Source: a virus. Taken from it: a DNA stretch of 31,591 nt. Below are positions 1-8,076 of the stretch, in pieces. The notes beneath the pieces are model-generated. The model saw only the letters and a list, made by a program, of their open reading frames with translations. It was not told where the DNA came from and made no database searches. Every line of letters starts with the position of its first letter. The first letter of the stretch is position 1. The stretch covers positions 1 to 31,591 of the IMG/VR virus record IMGVR_UViG_3300009149_009790; one strand, written 5' to 3'. The translations under genes and the position numbers were made by a program.

Positions 1-11
1 AATTTTTCCAC

Positions 12-46
12 AAAAAAAAGCGAAAACATTTTCATGCTCTCGCTTT
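12..46 (-). terminator. Intrinsic terminator ending the replication operon
   Basis: A 13-bp stem (arms at 17-29 and 34-46, with two G-U pairs when read as minus-strand RNA) closes a GAAA tetraloop. The minus-strand transcript then runs into eight U residues (12-19 on the plus strand). It lies 22 bases past the stop codon of the 116-aa gene. The geometry is that of a strong rho-independent terminator for leftward transcription. Confidence 0.85.
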
Positions 47-68
47 ACGTTATATGTCTGATGAGTTG

Positions 69-419
69 TTAAAGCCCTGACGGACCGCTGTCTCCTGATG
101 GACCGGTGCTTGCCGATGGACCAGTAGAAGGAAACTCTACTACTTGTGTCTCTTTTTCGACCTCTGCTTCCACTGGTCCTGTAGTCGGTCCAGATGGACC
201 GCTCGCATTTGCTTTTTCTAGCTCGGCCTCGTAGCCTTCTAGTTTAGCTTTGACGTTCGCAAGTTCTGTTTCGTTCGAGGAGTCTATAATCTGACCAGCC
301 CGACTAACGCAAGCGTCCCTTAGAACATTCAAAGCCTCACTTAAAGCGACTGTATTGATAAGCATGTTTGAAAGCCGAAGCTTCAAATCTCCGATGGTGT
401 TTTCTTTTGGTTCTGACAT
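69..419 (-). CDS. Small protein with a Gly-Pro-Ser-rich (collagen-like) tail
   Basis: This is a 116-aa protein of unknown function. Residues 1-72 are predicted to be largely helical (charged and Leu/Ala-rich). Residues 74-82 and 99-115 are rich in GPS, GPT and TGP units, with a Glu-rich linker between them. The tail resembles the short collagen-like stretches of phage structural proteins, but it is brief and imperfect, so a stable triple helix is uncertain. It is the last gene before the terminator and has its own promoter-like sequence (TTGAAA, 18-nt spacer, TTATAA). It may therefore be expressed separately from the replication genes. I do not recognise a family. A virion or assembly role would be a guess. 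Confidence 0.75.
   Translation of the reverse strand: MSEPKENTIGDLKLRLSNMLINTVALSEALNVLRDACVSRAGQIIDSSNETELANVKAKLEGYEAELEKANASGPSGPTTGPVEAEVEKETQVVEFPSTGPSASTGPSGDSGPSGL
75..200 (-). repeat. Gly-Pro-rich codon repeat in the 116-aa gene
   Basis: The plus strand shows several near copies of GATGGACC or GACGGACC between 75 and 200. On the coding strand these read as Gly-Pro-Ser and Gly-Pro-Thr codons. The unit is short and degenerate and encodes the collagen-like tail. Confidence 0.6.
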
Positions 420-455
420 TTTATTTTATAATGTATTTCTAACTTCGTTTTTCAA
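420..455 (-). promoter_or_regulatory. Putative promoter of the 116-aa gene
   Basis: On the minus strand a TTGAAA hexamer (450-455) is followed after 18 nt by TTATAA (426-431). The ATG starts exactly 6 nt further on. A transcript starting at the usual distance would begin at or next to the ATG, so it would be leaderless. Assignment is by eye only. Confidence 0.45.
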
Positions 456-462
456 TAAAAAT

Positions 463-729
463 TTAAGAATATAATCCTGTAAAGGTTTCGGGTCGAAATC
501 CTACGTCATAACTATCAGTAATAAAAGAGGATAGGTTATGGTAAAAAAGACTTCTGAAAAGCTCTCTCACTGCGTGGTCTCTTAAGACCGCCTCGTCCCC
601 TATGTTTCCTGTCGACAATAAACCCGTTATTTGAGGGTTATAGCCTGTGGCCAAAAACCCCGTGTCCGTCTCCTGATGTATTATCTGAGACAAAATCATA
701 GGATTATTTCCATTATAAACTATTCCCAT
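463..729 (-). CDS. Small protein of unknown function
   Basis: I choose the ATG at 729, giving 88 aa, over the GTG at 744, which would add five residues. The ATG is preceded by a 19-base sequence nearly identical to the one in front of the 110-aa gene at 15420, whereas the GTG would lie inside that conserved sequence. The protein is short, Gly/Thr/Leu-rich, has no signal peptide or membrane segment, and matches no family I recognise. It lies between the ClpA-like gene, whose stop is 17 nt upstream of the ATG, and the collagen-tailed gene. Confidence 0.65.
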   Translation of the reverse strand: MGIVYNGNNPMILSQIIHQETDTGFLATGYNPQITGLLSTGNIGDEAVLRDHAVRELFRSLFYHNLSSFITDSYDVGFRPETFTGLYS

Positions 730-745
730 ATAGAATATATACACT
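727..745 (-). promoter_or_regulatory. Conserved start-site motif, copy A
   Basis: The minus strand reads AGTGTATATATTCTATATG, ending in the start codon of the 88-aa gene. Sixteen of 19 bases match the sequence in front of the 110-aa gene at 15418-15436. A TATATA hexamer (736-741) lies exactly 6 nt before the ATG. I read it as a -10-like element; no clear -35 is visible. Confidence 0.5.
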
Positions 746-746
746 C

Positions 747-3125
747 TTAAGGCATCAAAATTTCTTTTTTATCAAAATCAAATGAGACTTTTATATTTTT
801 CCTTTTGCTGTTTCTCAAAAGATATAAGGACAAAGGGTCTAAAACCTCTCTTTGTATAAATCTTTTTATTTGTCTCGCTCCGAATTCGTTTTCTTTGTTC
901 TCTTGGTAAACGAAATCAGATACAGACTTATCGAAACTAATTCTCACATCTTTATGTCGCGATAAAATTGACAATTCCGACGTTATAATATTCTTGAAAT
1001 CGTCCTCCTTTAAATTCTCAAAAAATATCACGTCATCGAACCTATTGATCAGCTCCAGCGGCATTTTCTTTTTCAAAGCCGTAAAAGCGGAGTCCTTCCT
1101 CTCTTTCTCCCCTATATTGCCTCCGAAACCTAAAGCCTGAGTTTTCACAAGTAAATCAGAGGCTATATTCCCTGTTATAGCTACAATGCAGTTATTAAAA
1201 CAAGCCTCCCTTCCAATAGAGTCCGTTAGTTTACCGTCCTCTAAAATCTGAAGTAAAACTCTTTGGACATCTTCGTGAGATTTTTCAATCTCATCAAAAA
1301 GGACAACGCAATGAGGATTGTTGTATACTTTTTCTACTAAAGCTCCTCCTCTTTCATGCCCTGAGTATCCAGGTGGCGAACCTACTAGCTTTGAGACACT
1401 ATGGCTTTCTGAGTATTCAGACATGTCTAATCTTATAAAATTGTCATTTCCGGCGAAGGCTTCTTTTGCTATTATTTTAGCTAGGTGAGTTTTCCCTACT
1501 CCAGTCGACCCCAAGCACAAAAAACTTCCAATCGGTTTAGATTCGTCTCTGAGTCCGCTCTTATAACGAATTAAACTTTTACATATTTTGTTTACCGCCA
1601 CATCTTGGCCAAACACTCGTTTTTTGATTCTAGAAGCGAGGTTTATGTATTTTTCAGAACCGTCCCTAGAGAATTTGTCTTTTGGTATATCTAGTTTTTG
1701 AGACAGCACCTCTATAATGTCTTCTTCTTTCAACGAGACTTTGTTTTTTTTAGTCTTCTTTATCCAGTTTTCATACGAATCTCTGTATTGAAGTAGACGT
1801 TCCGATTGAATGTCTTTATCGGCCTCTTCATCTAATAGTATTTTTATCAGATCGCTTTCCTCCTCGATTAGTTTTTTTGGCTTTTTGACTTTTTTGATCT
1901 TGCAGTGGCTACAAGCCAAATCTAACAAATCAAAAGCCTTATCAGGAAACCGAAAGCTTTTCATATATGTCGACGAAAGGCCCACTATCGTTTGTAAGTT
2001 TTTTTCTCCAATCTTTACTGTGTGGTAATCTTCGAAAGAGGCCATTTTACTTTTAAGCATTCCTAAAACATCGCTTTCAGAAGGTTCTTTTACTTTTACT
2101 ATGTCAAACCTTCTGTCTAAAGCTTTATCTTTTGAGATCTTCCCCCTGTATTCAGAATAAGTAGTAGAACCTATGATAGTGATATCCCCGTTAGACAAGT
2201 AAGGTTTTAAGATGTTGGCGGCATCCAAGCCTCCTTCTGAGTCTCCTGCCCCAATAATGGTATGTATCTCGTCAAGAAAAAGAATAACAGAGGGGTCTTT
2301 CGCTTCTCTGATTATAGCTTCTAGTTTCTCTTCGAAATCCCCTCTGTGTTTGCTGCCTGAAACCATAGAGGTCAAGCTCAAAGAAAAGATGACTTTGTTA
2401 GCTAAATAGTGGCTGCACTTATTGTTAGCGATCCTATGCGCCAAGCACTCGACTATAGAGGTCTTTCCTGTTCCTGACTCCCCCGTGATAAGCACGTTGT
2501 TTTTGTTTTTCCTGTTTAAAATAAACTCCATTTTAGCCAGCTCGCTATCTCTGAACAAAAAATCGAACTCATCACCCTCGCATTTGTCGTTTAAGTTTGT
2601 TCCGTATTTTTGCAAGTTAGCAGTCCTTCCAGAAGGAATAGGTTTCGCCATGTCTCCCCCTCTCTCCCCTTGTTCTATAAAAGTTTCCCCTTTGAGATAT
2701 TTAGCTAAATCTTCTTCAAATTTCTTATAATCAAAATCCAACCGATCTAAAACCATAGGCTCTAAATGATCAGAGAGACTAATGACGCCCACGAACATAT
2801 GGTCAACAGAAATCCACTCGTCACCTTCGCCGCTTTCTTCTGCAAATTTAGCAGCATGAGCGAAAACTTCTTCAACCATGGGTCCTACCTCAGGAATCGC
2901 GTCGGTTGCCCCTCTGTCTGAAAAATAACTTTCCGTCATCCAATCGGAAAACTTTTTAACATCCATACCCGCTTCATGCAAAAGAATAATAGTTTTAGCT
3001 TCTTCGCAAGAGCATAACGCGGTTAACATATGCTCCAGCTGCAATACGTCGTGTCCGCAAGACATCGCTATATCGATAGCGCTTTGCTTTACCTCTTCTG
3101 CCATTGGCGTCAGTTTATATGTCAT
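747..3125 (-). CDS. clpA: ClpA/ClpC-type AAA+ protein unfoldase
   Basis: This 792-aa HSP100 protein should thread substrates into a barrel peptidase using ATP. Residues 1-150 form a Clp N-domain. The first AAA module has Walker A GESGTGKT (215-222), Walker B ILFLDE (281-286) and a pore loop around HRGDFEEK (260-267). The second has GSTGVGKT (539-546), VVLFDE (607-612), pore motif GSPPGYSG (582-589) and sensor-2 GAR (749-751). Residues 665-667 are LGF, placed where ClpA and ClpC carry the IGL/LGF/VGF loop that docks ClpP. ClpB disaggregases lack this loop, and the short middle region here lacks a long ClpB coiled coil. There is no clpP in the window, so it may recruit host ClpP. Its ATG overlaps the polymerase stop (ATGA), which suggests co-translation. 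Confidence 0.93.
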   Translation of the reverse strand: MTYKLTPMAEEVKQSAIDIAMSCGHDVLQLEHMLTALCSCEEAKTIILLHEAGMDVKKFSDWMTESYFSDRGATDAIPEVGPMVEEVFAHAAKFAEESGEGDEWISVDHMFVGVISLSDHLEPMVLDRLDFDYKKFEEDLAKYLKGETFIEQGERGGDMAKPIPSGRTANLQKYGTNLNDKCEGDEFDFLFRDSELAKMEFILNRKNKNNVLITGESGTGKTSIVECLAHRIANNKCSHYLANKVIFSLSLTSMVSGSKHRGDFEEKLEAIIREAKDPSVILFLDEIHTIIGAGDSEGGLDAANILKPYLSNGDITIIGSTTYSEYRGKISKDKALDRRFDIVKVKEPSESDVLGMLKSKMASFEDYHTVKIGEKNLQTIVGLSSTYMKSFRFPDKAFDLLDLACSHCKIKKVKKPKKLIEEESDLIKILLDEEADKDIQSERLLQYRDSYENWIKKTKKNKVSLKEEDIIEVLSQKLDIPKDKFSRDGSEKYINLASRIKKRVFGQDVAVNKICKSLIRYKSGLRDESKPIGSFLCLGSTGVGKTHLAKIIAKEAFAGNDNFIRLDMSEYSESHSVSKLVGSPPGYSGHERGGALVEKVYNNPHCVVLFDEIEKSHEDVQRVLLQILEDGKLTDSIGREACFNNCIVAITGNIASDLLVKTQALGFGGNIGEKERKDSAFTALKKKMPLELINRFDDVIFFENLKEDDFKNIITSELSILSRHKDVRISFDKSVSDFVYQENKENEFGARQIKRFIQREVLDPLSLYLLRNSKRKNIKVSFDFDKKEILMP

Positions 3126-6061
3126 TTTAAATCAGAAAGTTTCATAAATATTTTATCGTCCAAAATCTTTAGGTCGTTTATCGTAATAGCGTCGGTCCTT
3201 CCCCTTTTCGCTCTCACGGATACGATGTTTTCCTTTTCTAAACTTATACCATCGTATTCTAATCTCGTCAACATGTCATTCCATATAAAACAAGTAATAT
3301 CCCCTTTTTCGTCGCTCAAAGAAAATCTGCAATATTTTTCATTTTTAACTTTCGTTCTTCCGTTAGAAACGCTCGTGATGATTCCTATGACGTAAAAATC
3401 TGCGTTCTGAGGTCTCTCGCTTATCTCTTCTATCCCGATTCTCATTTGGGAGTTTTCGTAAATGTCTTTCAATCTTGCGGAATAACTATAACCTAGTAAT
3501 TTTCTTTCAAAAAACCAATTCGCAAAATCTACGTTCTTATTGTTTTTGACGTAAATCTCCCTGTATTTTAAACATTTTTCCTTGATAGTATTTATCCTCG
3601 ACTCTTTGATAAGGGGTTTTCCGTCATCTGCTATATTAGGCCCTTCTTTCACTTCCTCTTTCCATATTTTAAATAAGTCGTAATCGTATTGAGGACCCAG
3701 AATCAGGAAGTTCCTTTTTTCTCGGCTTGTTAAAGTGTTGAATACTTGGGCTTCATACACCATATAAGCTCTATCATTGTGTGCGCTGCTCAAAGCCCCT
3801 GCTTGTATAAGACCACTTAGCACCCCAATATTTATCTTGGCTTGTTTTGCCGCGACAAAAACATCAAATTTATTTGTCGCCTCTGAATCTCTGAATTCAA
3901 TGATAGCCTCCAAGCTTCTCTCGCTTACTCCTTTGATAGAGTTTAACCCATAGCGAATACCGTTTCCTTCTATGCTAAAATCCATTTTACTTTTAGCTAA
4001 GTCTGGCCTCAAAAACGGTATCTCAAAATAATTAAGCTCTTTAGATATCTTATTTACGATCTCAAACGGGTCTTGCTCGTGTTTAGAGTTTCGCAGCAAC
4101 GCAGCAAAAAATTCGATAGTATGATTAAACTTCATGTATAAAGTCCACATAGTCAACACGCTGTACGAAATAGAATGTGAGTTAGAAACAACCAGATCCT
4201 CTGCATAAAAATTGTGATCTTTATGGTTTACTTCTAAATCTAATGTTTTTTGCTCTCCTATCGACTTATAATATTTAACTTTTGTAGTTTCGTTACACAC
4301 GATAGAGTGGCCGTTAGAAATAATCTCTTTAAGGGGCCTCATTTTTTTGTCGGAACAAAGGAATTTATGGTTCATAGAGCATTTTATTACGGAACCGTTT
4401 TCCATCTCCACCTCAAATAATTCCACTTCATTTTCGTGGACACCTAAAACTTCCACGAAATGGTCTTTATCATTATCGACATCATGACTTTTAACGAAAT
4501 CGCCTTGAGAAAGTTGAAACAAACACATAGGACCAATGCTCGTCTCTACTACTGTATCAGGACTTAAACATCGATTGAACGAATAATTTGCACTATCCTC
4601 TGCGATTTTCCACAAGATATCTCCTATCTCGGGATCGAGCTTGTTTTCTTTTATTTTGTCTGAGATCTTATCTTTCCACAAAGGCATTTGGTCTACCTTT
4701 TTTTTGCCCACTATCCTTCTCAACAACTCAGCCTCATCTAACGTAAATCCAACGGCGACAGCCATTTTCATCATTTGCTCCTGGTATAAACAATTACCTC
4801 CTGTATAAGATAATATGCCATCAAAAAACGAATGCTGCCCTTGGAATTCTCCTGTTTTCACATATTTGGCATAAGGGCTTTTAAATTGCAAGGCACCTGG
4901 TCTCGCTATAGCTACCGCAGCGCTAACGTCATCGAGGTTTCTGGGTTTGATTTCTTGGCACACTTGCAGGTTGGTGTCAGCTTCAATCTGAAATAGTCCT
5001 TGAGGATTTTCTAAATTTTGGAAATGGACGTATAAGCTTGGATCACGAACATCTATTTCGTCTAGTTTAACTCCTGTTTGGTCGCAAACATCGTGTAACA
5101 CAGTCAAGGTTTTCAGTCCTAAGATATCGAATTTAACCATAATCTCTGCCACCCACTTCATATCATAACAAGAGACTAATTCGCCTTCTTTCGTTTTTTG
5201 GAGAGGACAAATATCAGTAAGTTTTTGTCTTGAGATAGCGATGCCTGAAGCATGAACCCCCGCATTTTTTATCAAACCTTCTATTTTTTGTGCTATCGTT
5301 TTTATTTTTGGGTTCTCCTCTGCCCATTGAGCGAAATGTTCGTTTTCTTCAATCGCTTGCTCAAAATTGCAAGTCTTCCCAAAATGAGAAGGAATAAGAC
5401 TGCTCACCTCGTTCATTTCTTGCTCCGAGTATTCCCCTATAATCTTTCCTTCTTCTTTGACGCAAATCTTGCCTCCAAGGGTCATCAAATTAAGAATGCG
5501 GCATGACCTTTCAGGATGCCTGTCTTTAATGTAATCGATAACTTCTTGCCTGCGGTCAAACGCTATATCATTATCAACATCGGCTAACAAGCTGCCATCA
5601 AGAAAAGTTACTCCATTTTTCTCTATTTTTTTAGCTCTGCTTTTCGATACGAATCGTTCAAAAAATAACCCGTATTCAATAGGGTCAACTTTTGTAACCC
5701 CAAGAAGATAAAGGACTAACGATCCGGCAGCGCTTCCACGCCCAGCTCCCACTGGTATATCGTTAACCTTGCACCACTTTAAAATATCCCAGTTCAGAAG
5801 GATGTAGTCTGTAAAAGATAACTCATCTAGAATATCTATCTCATAACGACATCTATCTATGTATTCTTTCTTGTTGTCTTTTTTATCTAAACCTTTTTCT
5901 ATGAAGCTTTGGGTGCAAAGGGCCTTTATGAACTCAAGATTTGTAGAGGTGTCGGGTATACCTACTTTTTCATAACACTCTTTCTCTATCTTAATTTCCG
6001 GCAAGAGCACTCCTGCTGGAACACAGTCGTCATATTTTTTAAATTGATCGTAAAAATTCAT
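3122..6061 (-). CDS. dnaE: DNA polymerase III alpha subunit core, with mini-intein
   Basis: This is the catalytic core of a bacterial-type replicative polymerase (979 aa before splicing, 849 after). It has the nucleotide-binding motif GAGRGSAAGS (105-114), palm aspartates in ADVDND (D161, D163, D165) and the third aspartate in FDILGL (D312). Further on come the helix-hairpin-helix region and a C-terminal OB fold. All catalytic acids are present, so it should be active. Unlike normal DnaE (about 1,160 aa) it begins just after the PHP domain, which is encoded separately at 8064-8807. A 130-aa intein (residues 498-627) interrupts the conserved FNR-SHS segment. The start overlaps the homing-endonuclease stop (ATGA). 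I see no obvious clamp-binding motif. Confidence 0.95.
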   Translation of the reverse strand: MNFYDQFKKYDDCVPAGVLLPEIKIEKECYEKVGIPDTSTNLEFIKALCTQSFIEKGLDKKDNKKEYIDRCRYEIDILDELSFTDYILLNWDILKWCKVNDIPVGAGRGSAAGSLVLYLLGVTKVDPIEYGLFFERFVSKSRAKKIEKNGVTFLDGSLLADVDNDIAFDRRQEVIDYIKDRHPERSCRILNLMTLGGKICVKEEGKIIGEYSEQEMNEVSSLIPSHFGKTCNFEQAIEENEHFAQWAEENPKIKTIAQKIEGLIKNAGVHASGIAISRQKLTDICPLQKTKEGELVSCYDMKWVAEIMVKFDILGLKTLTVLHDVCDQTGVKLDEIDVRDPSLYVHFQNLENPQGLFQIEADTNLQVCQEIKPRNLDDVSAAVAIARPGALQFKSPYAKYVKTGEFQGQHSFFDGILSYTGGNCLYQEQMMKMAVAVGFTLDEAELLRRIVGKKKVDQMPLWKDKISDKIKENKLDPEIGDILWKIAEDSANYSFNRCLSPDTVVETSIGPMCLFQLSQGDFVKSHDVDNDKDHFVEVLGVHENEVELFEVEMENGSVIKCSMNHKFLCSDKKMRPLKEIISNGHSIVCNETTKVKYYKSIGEQKTLDLEVNHKDHNFYAEDLVVSNSHSISYSVLTMWTLYMKFNHTIEFFAALLRNSKHEQDPFEIVNKISKELNYFEIPFLRPDLAKSKMDFSIEGNGIRYGLNSIKGVSERSLEAIIEFRDSEATNKFDVFVAAKQAKINIGVLSGLIQAGALSSAHNDRAYMVYEAQVFNTLTSREKRNFLILGPQYDYDLFKIWKEEVKEGPNIADDGKPLIKESRINTIKEKCLKYREIYVKNNKNVDFANWFFERKLLGYSYSARLKDIYENSQMRIGIEEISERPQNADFYVIGIITSVSNGRTKVKNEKYCRFSLSDEKGDITCFIWNDMLTRLEYDGISLEKENIVSVRAKRGRTDAITINDLKILDDKIFMKLSDLK
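4181..4570 (-). mobile_element. Mini-intein (no endonuclease) inside DnaE
   Basis: Residues 498-627 of the polymerase do not align with DnaE and carry splicing motifs. The first residue is Cys (block A, CLSPDTVVET). Block B is GSVIKCSMNHKF, with the conserved His at 565 and Ser in place of the usual Thr. Block F reads LDLEVNHKDHNFYAEDLVV, and the element ends Ser-Asn before the +1 extein Ser. The penultimate Ser replaces the common His, as in the cyanobacterial DnaE inteins. At 130 aa there is no room for a LAGLIDADG or HNH domain. The host site is just before the conserved SHS, four residues downstream of the classical cyanobacterial DnaE split-intein site. Confidence 0.92.
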
Positions 6062-7044
6062 ATTTCAATTATTTCTTCCATCCTTTTTATGATATCCTCA
6101 TCGTATGCTATCATAAAATATTTAAAACCATTTTCTTTTGCCCAGTTTTTCTTTATCAAATCTCTTTTCTGAAGCTCTTCCAATCCTTTTTTTGTTTTGC
6201 TAAAATGTTTTACAAGTTTAAAGTGTTGTTTTCCGTGATGTTCAAGCAATACTCCGAAATCCTCAAGATAAAAATCAAATCGTAATTTATAATTTGTTTC
6301 GGGATTTTTACAAGTATCAAAAGTTTTTTCTTTTTTGTATCTTATTTTGTTGCGATCTAGCCAGTTCATTATAATTTTTTCCCTTGTAGAACTATAGCAA
6401 TCAGGGCAGCCATTCGTATTATACTTGCTTATGTGGTTCAAAGGGATCTGGGAAAAAACAGTTAAACATTCGTTGCAAATGATATCAATTTTAACCCTGT
6501 TATTTTTATAATTGATTAAAGAATAGTTAAAATTATCCCCGTGTATGCTTTTTGCTTTGTTTATGAAACGCTTATTACCAAGCCTATTATCTAAGCTTTT
6601 TTTTCTTGCCGCGCATTTAGGGCAGCCCGTTTTGTATTTTCGAGATTTTCCTGCATGATTCTGAGGGGTTTGCTCAAATATGTTTTTGCAGATATTGCAA
6701 AATATTTTAATTTTCGTCTTGTTATTTTTATAATCCACCAAAGAATAGTCATATTTATTACCATGGATTTTTTGAGCCGAATCAACAAACTCAAAAAAAG
6801 TTTTCCTTTGCTTTTTTGCGACCTCTTCTCTTTTGCAAAATTTACACCCAGACCTTCTCTTTTTGCTTATATGATCATGAGGATAAACAAAAACTTCCTT
6901 TCCGCATTTTTTGTGGATTATCTTTATTCGAGTCACGGAGTCTGTGTAATCGGTATTACTATAGTCAAACTCATCCCCGTGAATTTCCTCGGCTATCTTA
7001 AAAAACTCCCTTGAGGTTCTTTTCTTTATATCTCTATTTGCCAT
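6058..7044 (-). CDS. Free-standing EDxHD (Vsr-like) homing endonuclease
   Basis: This 328-aa protein has three tandem zinc-ribbon-type DNA-binding repeats (about residues 10-72, 82-145 and 159-217). Each carries the pattern IHGxxxxYS, then paired cysteines (for example CNIC and CPKC). A Vsr-like nuclease domain follows (about 220-318), with FDFYL (D257), LLEHHGKQHF (E268, H274) and RDLIKKNWAKENGF. This architecture is that of phage homing endonucleases of the EDxHD family, represented by I-Bth0305I. It overlaps the polymerase start by ATGA and the exonuclease stop by 19 nt, so it looks like a late insertion between polymerase-related genes. It may promote spread of the neighbouring endonuclease-less intein; this is inference. 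Confidence 0.88.
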   Translation of the reverse strand: MANRDIKKRTSREFFKIAEEIHGDEFDYSNTDYTDSVTRIKIIHKKCGKEVFVYPHDHISKKRRSGCKFCKREEVAKKQRKTFFEFVDSAQKIHGNKYDYSLVDYKNNKTKIKIFCNICKNIFEQTPQNHAGKSRKYKTGCPKCAARKKSLDNRLGNKRFINKAKSIHGDNFNYSLINYKNNRVKIDIICNECLTVFSQIPLNHISKYNTNGCPDCYSSTREKIIMNWLDRNKIRYKKEKTFDTCKNPETNYKLRFDFYLEDFGVLLEHHGKQHFKLVKHFSKTKKGLEELQKRDLIKKNWAKENGFKYFMIAYDEDIIKRMEEIIEI

Positions 7045-7679
7045 ATCAACCTAGAAAACAATTCAAAGTTTTTAAAGGTATCGTATTTTGAATTGTGTAA
7101 CATTTTCTCGTCAAATTCAATATCATACTCCTTGAGCAATGCCTTTAAGTTCGTCTTCACTCCTCTTTTCCGAAAAGATGCCAACCGAAACATCCATTGT
7201 ATAGTGGACTCGTCTTTTTGTCGAGGGATATCGCACTTGATGGCCTTCGCAAGACAATTGGTATCTATCAGGTTGTCAAGATAAGAATAATCCGTCTTTT
7301 TGCCGCAAATTCTGCGATGTGTATTGTGAATAAAAACATCAAATCTTAATATGTTATGTCCTACCACCAAATACTCAGGATCGTATAAATACTTTTCAAA
7401 AGAATCTAAAACGAAAGCTTTGTCTTTTTTGAGCCTATTATACTTATCCCAAGAAAACCTCGTCACCTTAGCGGCTTCATCAGACATTTTCAAATCAGGC
7501 ACATCTATGTAATGATCCTGCTCTTCTATGATGTTTGGGCCCTCCCCTACCACGAAGGAAAGCTGGAAAGGTCTTGAGTAATAGAGGTTTAGACCCTCCG
7601 TTTCATAATCGAAGCAACAGTATTTTTGTTTCTTATTGTATCTTAATAAATTGTCTAACATATTATTTTTTAGATTCAT
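7026..7679 (-). CDS. DnaQ-like DEDDh 3'-5' exonuclease
   Basis: This 217-aa single-domain exonuclease probably proofreads for the polymerase. Exo I is FDYETEG (D24, E26), Exo II is GHNILRFDV (D114) and Exo III is HNSKYD (H195, D200), so all four acids and the histidine of the DEDDh class are present. It resembles the epsilon-subunit fold but lacks a long tail. Two starts are possible: ATG at 7679 or ATG at 7661. I keep the longer form, since neither has a convincing ribosome site. Its place between the PHP gene and the polymerase core recalls the PHP-exonuclease-polymerase layout of PolC, though here each part is a separate gene. Confidence 0.9.
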   Translation of the reverse strand: MNLKNNMLDNLLRYNKKQKYCCFDYETEGLNLYYSRPFQLSFVVGEGPNIIEEQDHYIDVPDLKMSDEAAKVTRFSWDKYNRLKKDKAFVLDSFEKYLYDPEYLVVGHNILRFDVFIHNTHRRICGKKTDYSYLDNLIDTNCLAKAIKCDIPRQKDESTIQWMFRLASFRKRGVKTNLKALLKEYDIEFDEKMLHNSKYDTFKNFELFSRLIWQIEI

Positions 7680-8076
7680 CTGACAAAATTAACTCTTCTC
7701 CTGTTGATATCTTTCGAGCAGCTTTGATTATCAAAGTATTTTGAGGAGTGACTCTCAGATCGAGGTTTCCTTTTTTTGCTTTACTGTAAACCATTGAGTA
7801 TCCTGAGCCACAGGTAGGTCTTGTGACATGAGCCTTTAACACTCCTCCGTTTTTATCTGCAAAAACTTTGCTATCTTCCCTCAGGTGAGGGATACCTATA
7901 AAATGAGAAATAAAAGCCTCGTCCATCTCTTCCCATTTGTCGCTTTTTGGAACGATTAAGACGCATTCTTCAAGTTTTTCTCCCTTTTTAATGTCGGTAT
8001 TAGCGAAAACTCCCTTAATTGCGCCTTCGTCGTCTACTCTTAAATTGATTTTTTGTGATAATGTTAAATCTCGCAT
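7663..8076 (-). CDS. SET-domain-like protein
   Basis: This 137-aa protein resembles the SET fold of protein-lysine methyltransferases. The N-terminal strand pattern (about GVFANTDIKKGEKLEECVLIV) and the C-terminal AARKISTGEELILSD match the ends of that fold. The usual NHS motif, which binds the cofactor, is replaced around YSKAKKGN, so catalysis is doubtful. I choose the ATG at 8076 because a GGCGGA sequence precedes it. A TTG at 8088 would add four residues. It overlaps the end of the PHP gene. Small SET proteins occur in phages with no settled role. Modification of replication proteins is a guess. Confidence 0.7.
   Translation of the reverse strand: MRDLTLSQKINLRVDDEGAIKGVFANTDIKKGEKLEECVLIVPKSDKWEEMDEAFISHFIGIPHLREDSKVFADKNGGVLKAHVTRPTCGSGYSMVYSKAKKGNLDLRVTPQNTLIIKAARKISTGEELILSDESKK

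Noticed and set aside
747-3125. ClpB disaggregase
   Set aside because: The LGF tripeptide in the docking-loop position and the lack of a long middle coiled coil fit ClpA/ClpC better.
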